From assembly GCF_023111095.1 (NCBI RefSeq), contig NZ_JALGYW010000012.1:62001-126000 (forward strand): DNA of 64,000 bases. The letters are read 5' to 3'. Source of the DNA: Maribellus sp. YY47. GTDB lineage: Bacteria > Bacteroidota > Bacteroidia > Bacteroidales > Prolixibacteraceae. Below the pieces are notes generated by a model. It saw only the letters and a list, made by a program, of their open reading frames with translations. It did not search any database and was not told where the DNA came from. Shown in pieces: positions 11,601 through 19,034 of the stretch (positions are counted from its first letter, which is position 1; each line of letters starts with the position of its first letter). The translations under genes and the position numbers were made by a program.

Positions 11601-11830
11601 AAAACAAGTGTAGCATCATCCGGAATATCTGAAAAAGAGTAACTTCCATCGGCATCTGAAATCGTTCCTTGCGTGGTACCTTTCACAACAATGGTAACAC
11701 CAGGAATTGGATCTCCTTTTTCATTACTTACTGTACCCTGAACCGAGATCGTCTGTCCTAAACTCAGAAGTGACAATAGCATTACAGGCAGCATAAAGAG
11801 CGCAACCTTTACTAACTTGATTTTTTTCAT
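8684..11830 (-). CDS. susC: SusC/RagA-family TonB-dependent outer-membrane transporter
   Basis: A 1048-residue TonB-linked outer-membrane receptor of the SusC type. Its signal peptide ends near SLGQ. A carboxypeptidase-regulatory-like domain (about 28-105) is followed by a TonB-box-like segment (VVAIGYG, 109-115), the plug domain (about 120-230) with YVIDGV and AAIYGSRAANG motifs, and the long beta-barrel ending in an aromatic/hydrophobic strand. There is no N-terminal STN domain, so this receptor is not expected to signal through an anti-sigma factor. Its job is energy-dependent import of oligosaccharides captured by the partner SusD. No sigma factor, hybrid two-component system or SusR-like gene is adjacent, so the regulator must be encoded elsewhere. 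Confidence 0.96.
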   Translation of the reverse strand: MKKIKLVKVALFMLPVMLLSLLSLGQTISVQGTVSNEKGDPIPGVTIVVKGTTQGTISDADGSYSFSDIPDDATLVFTFIGMSTQEILVDGKSSINVIMKEEAIGIEEVVAIGYGVQKKKLTTGANINVGSDELIQQSTSEALEAIQSQATGVNIIQNSGMPGEGFKVNIRGLGTIGNSQPLYVIDGVAGGDINNLSPADIESIDILKDAASAAIYGSRAANGVILVTTKQGRRGDIHVSYDGYYGVQQIENMEKPLNAKQFMEIYNEERTVSGRDAIDFASAIPDLYQKIQSGQWNGTNWLDEAYNKNAPIQNHAVNIGGGSAQSVFSMGFSYASQEGVLGKPVEPNYERYTVRLNSDHSIYKKNGLDIVKVGQTFNYSYSKRGGIAIGGMYWNDVRNLLVGNPLVPLYNNEGEYYAADDLAASGLAGLSSRIYNPIAQMHMNRGMNESRNYNINSNAYLEIQPIRDLIFRSSYGYRYNGNSYRSYQPAYNLAGDVSLSPGRITQSSGNGHSWTFENTLNYSFNSGAHNFDVLVGQSLEKWGLGTDMSATNANPTFLGFNHAYLDNTDGLTTGVTSISGGPLGRGQLASFFGRVNYDYAEKYLLTLVMRADGSSNFAKGNRWGYFPSVSAGWVMTEEEFLQNNGVVDFLKLRVSWGQNGNSEIDPFQYLALVGFDKDNNYRFGSNRDVMQLGGYPSILPNPDVSWETSEQFNIGADANFLNSRLQLVADYYKKTTKDWLVRQPLPAILGAQAPYYNGGDIVNKGVEFALRWNDRIGEFSYGAHFNIAKNKNEVTRLGNASGFIQSNGSIISQGTDPVWRVETGFPVGYFYGYKTAGIFQNQAEIDNWTHGFLQENPQPGDVIFLDTNGDNTVTPDDKTMIGNPHPDFRIGFGINFEYKGFDFAVTAKGAFGHQILKSYRSFADNEFHNYTDRILTRWHGEGTSNLLPRLTAGNTTNRINVSEIYIEDGDFVKIQNVTLGYDFKRLMPNVPFGQARLYVTARNLFTFTNYSGMDPEVGYGDDQPFVSGIDLGFYPSPRSYMIGVNLKF

Positions 11831-12673
11831 AAGTTTTTGTTTTAATTTGATTTAGTAATTTTTTTAGTCACAGGCAGTAATATTTTGGCTTACTGCTTCT
11901 TAACTATTTAAGAACTCGTTTTTAATGAAGTTTACATAAATTATTATATTTTGAGATTATTGATTCATTAGCTGTTTTTCCATTAATCATCCAGTACATC
12001 TTTAACAAAGGGATATATTGTCTAACCTAACCGGATATTCTTAACTTATGCTTACAATATTTATAATCAGAATTAATTATATTCATTTTATCAAGATTCC
12101 ATTTTAACCCTATCAATAAAACGTAATATTTTAATTTTAAGGAAGATATATCAAGCTTGCAGTTTGGGAAATATTTGAAAAAAGAAACGCTTGTCTTAAC
12201 TATTAAGAGACATTTACCTTTGTTCCTTACTTGTTTGGAAGTAATTCTTAAAGGTTGCAAAACAATGCGACCAAAAACTGCAACAATGAATGTAAAAGAA
12301 TTGATTTTACGTTTCATCTTGTTTTAGTTAGGTTTTACTAATTGTTAAAATTACAGACTAAGCTTATGTTGGATATTTAAATTCGGATATTCAATTTCGA
12401 ATAATGGATAAAAATTAAATCACCGCGACTGATATTATTTATTTCATTTTTTTACCAGAATGTGATTAAAAAAACAGTTTTCATAGGGAAAGCAGCGCAA
12501 ATTCGTTAAAGAAAAATCAGTATAAAACGTTTTAACCTGATGAAATTTTAAGAATAAATCCCGGAGACCCAAAAACAGTTTATTGTAAAAACTACAACTT
12601 TTTATAATTTTGATTTTCAGGAGATCATAAACTCCTTGCATTTTTTTTAAACCAACAACCTAAAAGCTGAATT
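11831..12673. other. AT-rich intergenic region upstream of susC
   Basis: An 840-bp AT-rich stretch that must contain the susC promoter and leader. No strict TAnnTTTG element was found on the minus strand. It includes a doubtful 96-codon frame at 12027-12317 (listed separately). The 65-codon minus-strand frame at 12444-12641 has no recognisable features and is not called. Confidence 0.4.
12027..12317 (-). CDS. Doubtful small ORF upstream of susC, possible remnant
   Basis: This 96-codon frame is not recognised with confidence. Its ATG is preceded by an A-rich leader (AACTAAAACAAG) like those ahead of many Bacteroidota genes. The first ~40 residues are basic and hydrophobic (MKRKINSFTF, then VFGRIVLQPLRI), loosely recalling the extended N-termini of STN-type SusC proteins. 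The remainder is low-complexity Lys/Asn/Ile/Leu sequence, typical of chance translation of AT-rich DNA. It could be a leader peptide, a degraded susC start, or noise. It lies 196 bp upstream of susC on the same strand. Confidence 0.2.
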   Translation of the reverse strand: MKRKINSFTFIVAVFGRIVLQPLRITSKQVRNKGKCLLIVKTSVSFFKYFPNCKLDISSLKLKYYVLLIGLKWNLDKMNIINSDYKYCKHKLRISG

Positions 12674-12880
12674 ATGAACAAACGTGCTTTCATTTTTGGT
12701 TTTATCGTATTTCTCACGTCCAACATTCTCAAAGCCCAGGAATTCAAACTTATTTCATCCGGTTATTTTCAAAATCATGGAGTTGAAGTCATGGCTTTCG
12801 ATGATATTTATCCGGAAGGGCACCAGGGAGGCGTATCGCTGATTATGCACGGAAACCGGGTTGCTATCATCTCATTTTAA
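12674..12880 (+). pseudogene. Truncated N-terminus of a secreted glycoside hydrolase-like protein
   Basis: Sixty-eight codons beginning with a good signal peptide (MNKRAFIFGF, cleavage near LKAQ). The mature stretch contains SSGYFQNHGVEVMAFDD and YPEGHQGGVSLI, which matches, from memory, the start of large Bacteroidota glycoside hydrolases annotated as GH9/cellulase-like. Those proteins continue for many hundred residues after GNRVA. Here the frame ends five codons later (TAA at 12878-12880), and nothing in the next 350 bp resumes similarity. The gene is therefore most likely a 5' remnant left by a deletion. A genuine short secreted peptide is the alternative. The family assignment is tentative; the truncation inference depends on it. 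Confidence 0.5.
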
Positions 12881-13232
12881 GCGAAAAAAGTATTAAAACG
12901 TCCCGTTCTGGGCACATCATCATATTCAAACAAAACCTATTTGTCCTTTTTTTCATTAAGATTCTTTTTCTGCTCAAGACTGTGATACAGTTCAAAATAA
13001 TTGTACTTAAATTTTAAGAGATGATTTAGAGGACACTTTTATCTTAATCTCAAAATTTTCTATTTTTAAAACATGATAGTAAAGTTCTTTCTCCTTTGAA
13101 CAAAACGGTGAACCGCTGAAACAACAACAACAACAATGTAAATCATTGATACAAAAAAACTCCGGAATGGTATTAAAATCCTGTCATCCCGACAATTAAG
13201 AATCAATGTCGTAATTTAGTCGCCAAAAGCAA
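12881..13232. other. Intergenic region without recognised features
   Basis: About 350 bp between the truncated glycoside-hydrolase remnant and the convergent GH92 gene. It was searched for coding remnants of the truncated gene in all frames by eye and none was seen. No clear terminator was found. Confidence 0.4.
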
Positions 13233-15524
13233 TTACCGGCTTAACGAGAACGGTCGACAATCTTCGTTGGCTCCCCATTCTTTGTTTGGAGAACTTCCCA
13301 TCTCAAATTCCAGCGTACCTCCTTTCAGCAGGTCAAAATGATTGAGGTAATTTTTCGAATATGTTTCGCCATTAAATTTCACGTCTTGAATGTAAATGTT
13401 TCCTTCAGTTGCTCCCGGAGCTTTTATAACCAGCTCGTTGTTGCCTAAATCAATCGTAATCTGATCGAAATGCGGACCGGAGATTACATATTCAGGGACG
13501 CTAGGACAAACCGGGTAGAATCCCATTGCTGCAAAAACATACCAGGCCGACATTTGTCCGGCATCATCGTTTCCACTTAGTCCTCCTACTCCGGCATCAT
13601 ATTCATCCTTCATGATTTGGGAAACCAGTTGCTGGGTTTTCCAGGGCTGACCGCAATAGTTGTATATAAAAGGAATTTGATGACCGGGTTCATTGCCGTG
13701 CCAGTATTGTCCGCTTGCATGAAACTGATCCAGGTTCTCCGAGAAATTTTGATGACCTCCCATCAGGTTCATCAGTCCGTTAAAATCGTGCGGAACATAC
13801 CAGGAGTATTGCCATGGAGTTCCTTCTGTAATGTACGACATGCGCTGTTCTTTGTCAAAATCGGAGGTAAAACTTCCGTCAGCAAAACGCCCCCGGACAC
13901 AGGCATCATCCTTACTAAAGACATTTTGATAGTTCAATGCACGTTGTAATAATTGCTGCGCATTCACCGTATCCTTTCTTTTCAGTGCCACCTGGCTTAG
14001 TGCAAAATCATCGAAGGCATATTCAAGTGTTCGCGATACTTGTTCTTTTTTATGAAACGACTCTTTTACTTCGTCTTCGAGGGGAACATATCCATATTTA
14101 AGATACGACGACAAGGCCCGCCGGCCTTTACCGTTCTTGTAATCCTCGTAGTTTTCGGGTGTTTCAAAAGCATTTTGAAGAAGATATGCATATTCATCGT
14201 CGGTCAGATCAATCGTATTTTTCAGATAGGCATCGGCGAGTGTCGCAATCACATGATCTCCAATCATTGCAGAAGTGTAACTGTTCCAGCAGGGAAATAT
14301 GGGTAACCAGCCCCCATTCTTTGCTTTGTCCAATAGACTCATCATCATATTGGCATTCTCATCCGGCATAATAAGATTGAATAGCGGATGAGAAGCCCGG
14401 TAAGTATCCCACATCGAGAAATCCACATAATAATCCCTATTTCCTGAATGAAGCACTTTTTCCCCTCCGGCAAAACTTGGGTAGGAACCGTCCGCATCGT
14501 TAAAGGTTCGCGGCGCCAGAAAACTATGATAAAGAGCGGTGTAGAACTTTACTTTATCTGAGTCATTACCTCCCTCTACTTTTATCTTGTTGAGCACTTT
14601 CTCCCAGGTAGCCTTTAAGTCTGTCTCAACTTGCTCAAAACTTCGTTTTGCAACTTCTGCTTCCAGGTTCTTTCGTGCTTCCTCCATACTGGTAAACGAG
14701 GTACCGATCATTACTTCGATGCTTTCGCCTGCTTCTACCTTAAAACTGGCATAAGCGCCAAGGTTAGCCATATCCTGTATGACGGTGTCCCCCTCTAGAA
14801 TATTATCGTCGTGATACACCCCAAAACTGTCGAAATCGCGGCTAAAACGTGCCACAAAATATCCGCTAAATCCGGCCGGTTCTCCCCATTCCTGGTAGAT
14901 ACGATGTACCGGATTATATCCAGCAATTTCGTTCTGATCCTTATTAACCATTGCAAATCCCTGCCCCTCGTCGCTGTTCGGGTCCAAAACAATATGAGCC
15001 GCTCCTCCTTTTTCATAGGTAAAACGAAAAACTCCACAACGTTTACTGGCAGTCATTTCGGTTTGAATGCCGTAATCCGTTAGATGAACCTTATAACGGT
15101 AGGGAGTTGCTATTTCCGAATCATGAGAAAAGTGTGAACCTCTCTTTTCGGGTAAACATATTAATTCACCCGAAACCGGCATAACCGTCATGCTTCCATA
15201 ATCCTGAACACAGGATCCACTTAACCAGTGACTACCTCGAAAACCGTTTATAATCGAATCGGTATAGTAATAGGGAGCAATACATTTGGTCTCTTTTGTT
15301 TTGGTTTGCGGGGTCCAGTTCGTCATTCCAAACGGAACCGTAACATAAGGCACCACCTGGGCATTATTTTCAGTGCCGTGCCCGTGTTTCAAAGCGCTAA
15401 CCGTGGATGCAGGAGCTGTTCCAATCAGCGGATTTATATAATCAACTAAAGCGGTTTCGGGCTCGTTCGTTGAACAGCTTGAAAGAAAAAACACAAGCAA
15501 TACGATTAAGTTACTGGCTTTCAT
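13233..15524 (-). CDS. GH92 alpha-mannosidase lipoprotein
   Basis: A 763-residue glycoside hydrolase family 92 exo-alpha-mannosidase, a calcium-dependent inverting family. The N-terminus is a lipoprotein signal with Cys17 (LSSCS). The mature part opens with VDYINPLIGT and HGHGTENN, typical of the family's N-terminal beta-sandwich. The catalytic domain carries YVDFSMWDTYRASHP (about 366-380), the general-acid segment TEGTPWQYSWYVPHD with Glu567, NEPGHQIPFIYNY (611-622), and GLSGNDDAGQMSAW (648-660), whose Asp residues serve as base. All key motifs are present. It is followed 55 bp upstream on the same strand by the beta-helix gene and both may share a transcript. GH92 enzymes commonly trim alpha-mannosides from glycoproteins or mannans, which is a different substrate from the GH43 block. 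Confidence 0.93.
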   Translation of the reverse strand: MKASNLIVLLVFFLSSCSTNEPETALVDYINPLIGTAPASTVSALKHGHGTENNAQVVPYVTVPFGMTNWTPQTKTKETKCIAPYYYTDSIINGFRGSHWLSGSCVQDYGSMTVMPVSGELICLPEKRGSHFSHDSEIATPYRYKVHLTDYGIQTEMTASKRCGVFRFTYEKGGAAHIVLDPNSDEGQGFAMVNKDQNEIAGYNPVHRIYQEWGEPAGFSGYFVARFSRDFDSFGVYHDDNILEGDTVIQDMANLGAYASFKVEAGESIEVMIGTSFTSMEEARKNLEAEVAKRSFEQVETDLKATWEKVLNKIKVEGGNDSDKVKFYTALYHSFLAPRTFNDADGSYPSFAGGEKVLHSGNRDYYVDFSMWDTYRASHPLFNLIMPDENANMMMSLLDKAKNGGWLPIFPCWNSYTSAMIGDHVIATLADAYLKNTIDLTDDEYAYLLQNAFETPENYEDYKNGKGRRALSSYLKYGYVPLEDEVKESFHKKEQVSRTLEYAFDDFALSQVALKRKDTVNAQQLLQRALNYQNVFSKDDACVRGRFADGSFTSDFDKEQRMSYITEGTPWQYSWYVPHDFNGLMNLMGGHQNFSENLDQFHASGQYWHGNEPGHQIPFIYNYCGQPWKTQQLVSQIMKDEYDAGVGGLSGNDDAGQMSAWYVFAAMGFYPVCPSVPEYVISGPHFDQITIDLGNNELVIKAPGATEGNIYIQDVKFNGETYSKNYLNHFDLLKGGTLEFEMGSSPNKEWGANEDCRPFSLSR

Positions 15525-15579
15525 AGTCTAGGTTTATTGGCTTGAATTTAATATTACTGTTTCAATTTGTACTCCTGAT

Positions 15580-17631
15580 TTACCTGGATTCCTTTATCCA
15601 TTTATTGTTTTTCGGCCCAATTTCGCGAACAGGAATGGGCTGCATTCCGAATTCTTTCATGATTTCTGCGGAACAAAATTCTTCAACCGCTTTCCCGTTT
15701 GAGCTGACCATTCTGCTGTTTTCCCTTACCTGGTTTTCTTCCCCTCGAATAAAAAACGTATTGCCGTCAACCAACAGGTTATTTTTTACGGTGTTTACAT
15801 TGATGCCCGTGCGCATGTTCTTTAGTTCAGGATACCTGATCTGATACAAGGCAGAATTGATGTTCACATCTTCGTAAAGTTTCTTTTTCATAGCCGGTTT
15901 TTCCAGTTCCTGCAACCAACGTTCCTCACTCCATTTTGTAAAACTGACTGCTGCATCACAATTGTAAAACAGGTTGTTTTCAACGAGGTTGTCTTTCCCT
16001 CCGTGAATTTGCACACCGCCAAAATGAAGGGCGCCGCAACGTTCAAAAATATTCCCCGTAATCGTAACCCCTGAAATCATATCGTCGAGGCGCACACCGG
16101 CTGCCCCATGGCGCGTTCCACCTTTTATATCCGACCAGCGGTTGTAACGAATCACCACTCCGCGGTACGACGGATTGTAAAACATATCAATTCCGCCCTG
16201 GTCGTCCGACTCATTTACCACATGGCTGATTTCGTTATACTCAATCACAAAATCGTTCCCCTCCAATCGCATGGCAGAGGAAGAGGAATAAGCGAACCTA
16301 TTGTTATTAATTCTCATTCCGCAGCCTTCGAGGTGTACTGCCGGTTCGTAGGTTCTTTTATACAACGAGAAATGTTCCACCACCGTATGTTCCACAAAAT
16401 GCCTGGCCGGAGCCAAGGTTTTGCGGTCGCCGCCTTTGATATCGATACCGCGGCATCCGAAATTTTGCAACATACAGCCTGAAATACCATGAGCTTCACC
16501 CCCATCAATGTGGATGCCGTCTTTCCCGAAACGTTCAATCCGGCAATCCGACAGCAGGCAGTTTTTCCCTTCGCCGATATAAATTGCACTGCCCCGCCCT
16601 TCCTGAAAAGTCAGTCCTTCGAACCTTACATTCGAGCAGTTTTTCATTTCGACCATAAACGGCGCTGAAAAAACAGAAAGAGTAACGCTCGCCAGATTGG
16701 GATCTGCCCCTTCGGAAGGAAACCAGTACAACAACGCGTCAGTGCGGTCGAGGTACCATTCGCCGGGCTGATCGATTTCACAAAACAGGTTCAGTCCAAA
16801 GTAGCGGAGACTGTCCCGGTAACCGTAGTGGTGATAAGGTTCTCTGAGCTTAAATGTTTTGGAACGCGTATCCATCGTTTCCACTTTCTGAAACTCGTCG
16901 CTCCAGTCCCAATACCAGTAACCACCAAGCCGGATGTCTTTTTCTGAAGCCCAACGATCCTGCCGGTTACCGAGGTATTCAAAAACACCTTCTACCGTTC
17001 CGTGTTTCCCGATGTAGGTGGGTGGCAGGTCCGTCTTCCCTTTTGCGAGCCCGGCATAAACAAAACCGCTGTTCGGCCATCGCGCCAGGGTTTGCATCTG
17101 TCCGTTACAGAAAAGCTCGGGTCGTTTTCCGGTATCGGTAGGATCACCAAAATCGCCAATTCCCGCGGCCCGCAAATCGGCAACATAGATTTTGCCGTGC
17201 GCTTCAGCCGGCAGCGATTTTAGTTTTTCCTCATCCTCCAGCAACTGCCACTCCTTTACTTCACGGCTTCCCGTAAAAACAGGAACTTCCCCGTCCGCAG
17301 CTTTATATACCACGGGAGCATCTTCATATCCGGAATCTTCGGAAGTAAACACGATCGGTTCTTCGAGATGATACATTCCTCCTTTTATATTGACCACAAC
17401 AGCTCTCCCTGGTGTTTTTGTCAACAACAAGCGAATTGAGTCCTTAGCTTTTTCGAGACTTTGAAAAGGCGCGGCTTCGGTCCCCGGGTTTGCATCGTCT
17501 CCGTCTGGTGAAACAAAAAATTTCACGGTTCTCTGAAGAGTAAACGAAAATGAAATTGTCAAAAGCAAGAGACAAACACCGGCATAAATTATACTTTTTC
17601 TATTCATGGCATCCTTTAAGTTTTTAGGCAT
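15580..17631 (-). CDS. Right-handed beta-helix enzyme, GH141-like
   Basis: A 683-residue secreted protein with a right-handed parallel beta-helix. The likely start is the ATG at 17607 (residue 9, MNRKSIIYAG), which begins a signal peptide. The segment FFVSPDGDDANPGTEAAPF with FQSLEKAKD opens the helix as in many carbohydrate-active beta-helix proteins. The middle part (about 330-600) contains successive NNRF, NEIS, YNRWSDI and NLFYNC turns with Asn ladders, and HIDGGEAHG/IDIKGGD motifs. The overall design resembles GH141 (alpha-L-fucosidase/xylanase) and related beta-helix glycosidases. Catalytic residues were not identified, so the family is tentative. It lies directly upstream of GH92 and divergent from a DeoR-type regulator. 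Confidence 0.7.
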   Translation of the reverse strand: MPKNLKDAMNRKSIIYAGVCLLLLTISFSFTLQRTVKFFVSPDGDDANPGTEAAPFQSLEKAKDSIRLLLTKTPGRAVVVNIKGGMYHLEEPIVFTSEDSGYEDAPVVYKAADGEVPVFTGSREVKEWQLLEDEEKLKSLPAEAHGKIYVADLRAAGIGDFGDPTDTGKRPELFCNGQMQTLARWPNSGFVYAGLAKGKTDLPPTYIGKHGTVEGVFEYLGNRQDRWASEKDIRLGGYWYWDWSDEFQKVETMDTRSKTFKLREPYHHYGYRDSLRYFGLNLFCEIDQPGEWYLDRTDALLYWFPSEGADPNLASVTLSVFSAPFMVEMKNCSNVRFEGLTFQEGRGSAIYIGEGKNCLLSDCRIERFGKDGIHIDGGEAHGISGCMLQNFGCRGIDIKGGDRKTLAPARHFVEHTVVEHFSLYKRTYEPAVHLEGCGMRINNNRFAYSSSSAMRLEGNDFVIEYNEISHVVNESDDQGGIDMFYNPSYRGVVIRYNRWSDIKGGTRHGAAGVRLDDMISGVTITGNIFERCGALHFGGVQIHGGKDNLVENNLFYNCDAAVSFTKWSEERWLQELEKPAMKKKLYEDVNINSALYQIRYPELKNMRTGINVNTVKNNLLVDGNTFFIRGEENQVRENSRMVSSNGKAVEEFCSAEIMKEFGMQPIPVREIGPKNNKWIKESR

Positions 17632-18102
17632 GAACCTTTTGGATTGAATTCAAATGCGTTGAAATACATTTTGATCTAAAATTAAGGCTTACTTTTATGG
17701 TTTAAAAATTTTATGTAAAATGATTTTTATAAAAGACAGGTAAGTTTCTGCATTATTCTGCTTTTATGTTAGTGATAACAGCTTCTGTTTGATATTTTCA
17801 GTTCAATCAATTCCGAGATTTAAACAACTGAATATTTCACCCCGCCAAACATCAATAAGCAGTGCGTTATTGGGCTACTATCGATAGCCCGTTTACCGGG
17901 AACATGGTATGACAGGAAGCCTCACAGAAAAGACAATAAACGAAACCGGATTTAGCAGGTGATTCTGCTTATTTTCCGATATGAAATCTCCACTATCTTT
18001 TTCCTTTCCTTATTTAGCATAAAAAGCAGAATCAGGGCAAAATAACTTACTAAAAGAAAGGCTCTGAGGCCTTACTAACTGTGAGAATGCCAATAAAAAG
18101 AT
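17632..18102. other. Divergent regulatory region between beta-helix gene and deoR-type gene
   Basis: About 470 bp without a gene. It contains a perfect 10-bp inverted repeat, GATTCTGCTT at 17961-17970 and AAGCAGAATC at 18024-18033, separated by 53 bp. A small hairpin (GGGCTA, seven bases, TAGCCC) lies near 17872-17890. The long-spaced repeat upstream of a DeoR-family gene could be an operator pair, but this is only inference. Confidence 0.4.
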
Positions 18103-18110
18103 TATATTTG
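18103..18110 (+). promoter_or_regulatory. Bacteroidota -7 promoter element TATATTTG of the deoR-type gene
   Basis: TATATTTG matches the Bacteroidota -7 consensus TAnnTTTG exactly. It lies 22 bp upstream of the ATG at 18132, placing the transcript start near 18117. This argues against translation starting at the upstream in-frame GTG at 18081. No good -33 TTTG was seen. Confidence 0.6.
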
Positions 18111-18131
18111 TACATCAAAACCGCACTAATT

Positions 18132-18914
18132 ATGTTGAGTATTGCTGAAAGACACAAGTACATTTTGGATAAGCTACACAAAAATGGTTTTATCAAAGTA
18201 TCGGATATTGCCCACGAACTGGATGTAACACCCGTTACCGTCAGAAAAGACCTGAAATCGCTGGAAGAAAAAAAGCTTCTGTACCGCACCCACGGCAGTG
18301 CCAGTCCGGTAAATCCACACACCGCTGACATTGATTTACAGGAGAAGGAGAAAATGTCGATTTCGGAGAAAAAGCTTATCGCAAAAGCAGCTTGCAGTCT
18401 TATCGAACCCAACGATTCCATCATTATTGCGTCCGGTTCTACGGCACACACTTTCGCCCAGGAACTTAACCCACAAGACAGCCTGACGGTGGTAAGTGCC
18501 TCTTTAAAAACCTCGATGCTTCTGAACAACAATCCGAATATCGAACTAATACAATTGGGGGGAATTGTTCGCAAAAATTCGTTCTCTGTAGTCGGCGATT
18601 TCGCTTCAAGGCTTTTTGAGGATTTAACTTGTTCGAAACTGTTTTTAGGCGTTGACGGTATTGACATCGAAAACGGAATTACCAATTCCAATATTGAGGA
18701 GTCGGTTCTAAATAAACGCATGATGAAAGCCGCCCTGAGAACCATTATTTTATCCGACTCTTCGAAATTTGGAAGAAGAGGCTTTGGAAAAATCTGTAAC
18801 CTTGATCAGATTGATATGATCATTACCGATTCGGGCATTCCGAAACATATGGCAGATACGATTGAAGAGATGGGAATTGAGTTGATCATTGTAGGAGAAA
18901 ACGGCAGCCGTTAA
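18132..18914 (+). CDS. DeoR/GlpR-family sugar-metabolism regulator
   Basis: A DeoR-type repressor of 260 residues from the ATG at 18132. An in-frame GTG at 18081 would add 17 residues but lies upstream of the promoter element at 18103-18110. The N-terminal winged helix-turn-helix begins LSIAERHKYILDKL and contains VSDIAHELDVTPVTVRKDLKSLEEKKLLYRTHG, the standard DeoR signature. From about residue 75 the DeoRC sensor domain follows, with IIIASGSTAH, LGG and KLFLGVDGID motifs, which binds phosphorylated sugars. It is divergent from the beta-helix/GH92 genes and convergent with the oxidoreductase gene. Likely targets are one of the neighbouring sugar or polyol operons; the glycerol/polyol unit near 31.8 kb is one candidate. 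Confidence 0.9.
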   Translation: MLSIAERHKYILDKLHKNGFIKVSDIAHELDVTPVTVRKDLKSLEEKKLLYRTHGSASPVNPHTADIDLQEKEKMSISEKKLIAKAACSLIEPNDSIIIASGSTAHTFAQELNPQDSLTVVSASLKTSMLLNNNPNIELIQLGGIVRKNSFSVVGDFASRLFEDLTCSKLFLGVDGIDIENGITNSNIEESVLNKRMMKAALRTIILSDSSKFGRRGFGKICNLDQIDMIITDSGIPKHMADTIEEMGIELIIVGENGSR

Positions 18915-18931
18915 TAACCGGGCTACCGTTT
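18899..18931 (+). terminator. Stem-loop overlapping the deoR-type gene stop
   Basis: AAACGG-C-AGCC pairs with GGCT-A-CCGTTT around an 11-base loop, spanning the stop codon at 18912-18914. There is no following T run. It may be a terminator or an mRNA-stabilising hairpin between convergent genes. Confidence 0.35.
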
Positions 18932-19034
18932 CGATTGAAAAATCTGCTAGGCCAACGAAACAGCTCATTTGCCGATGCAACGGACTATCTGTTCAATGAT
19001 CTTGGTCTTAATTATTCATTGTTGTTTATTTCAT

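Noticed and set aside
12444-12641. 65-codon minus-strand frame upstream of susC
   Set aside because: Low-complexity Lys/Phe/Leu composition in AT-rich DNA, no conserved segments and no leader features.
18050-18745. 231-codon minus-strand frame opposite the deoR-type gene
   Set aside because: It is a shadow of a clear DeoR-family gene, with Ser- and Phe-rich composition and no domain.
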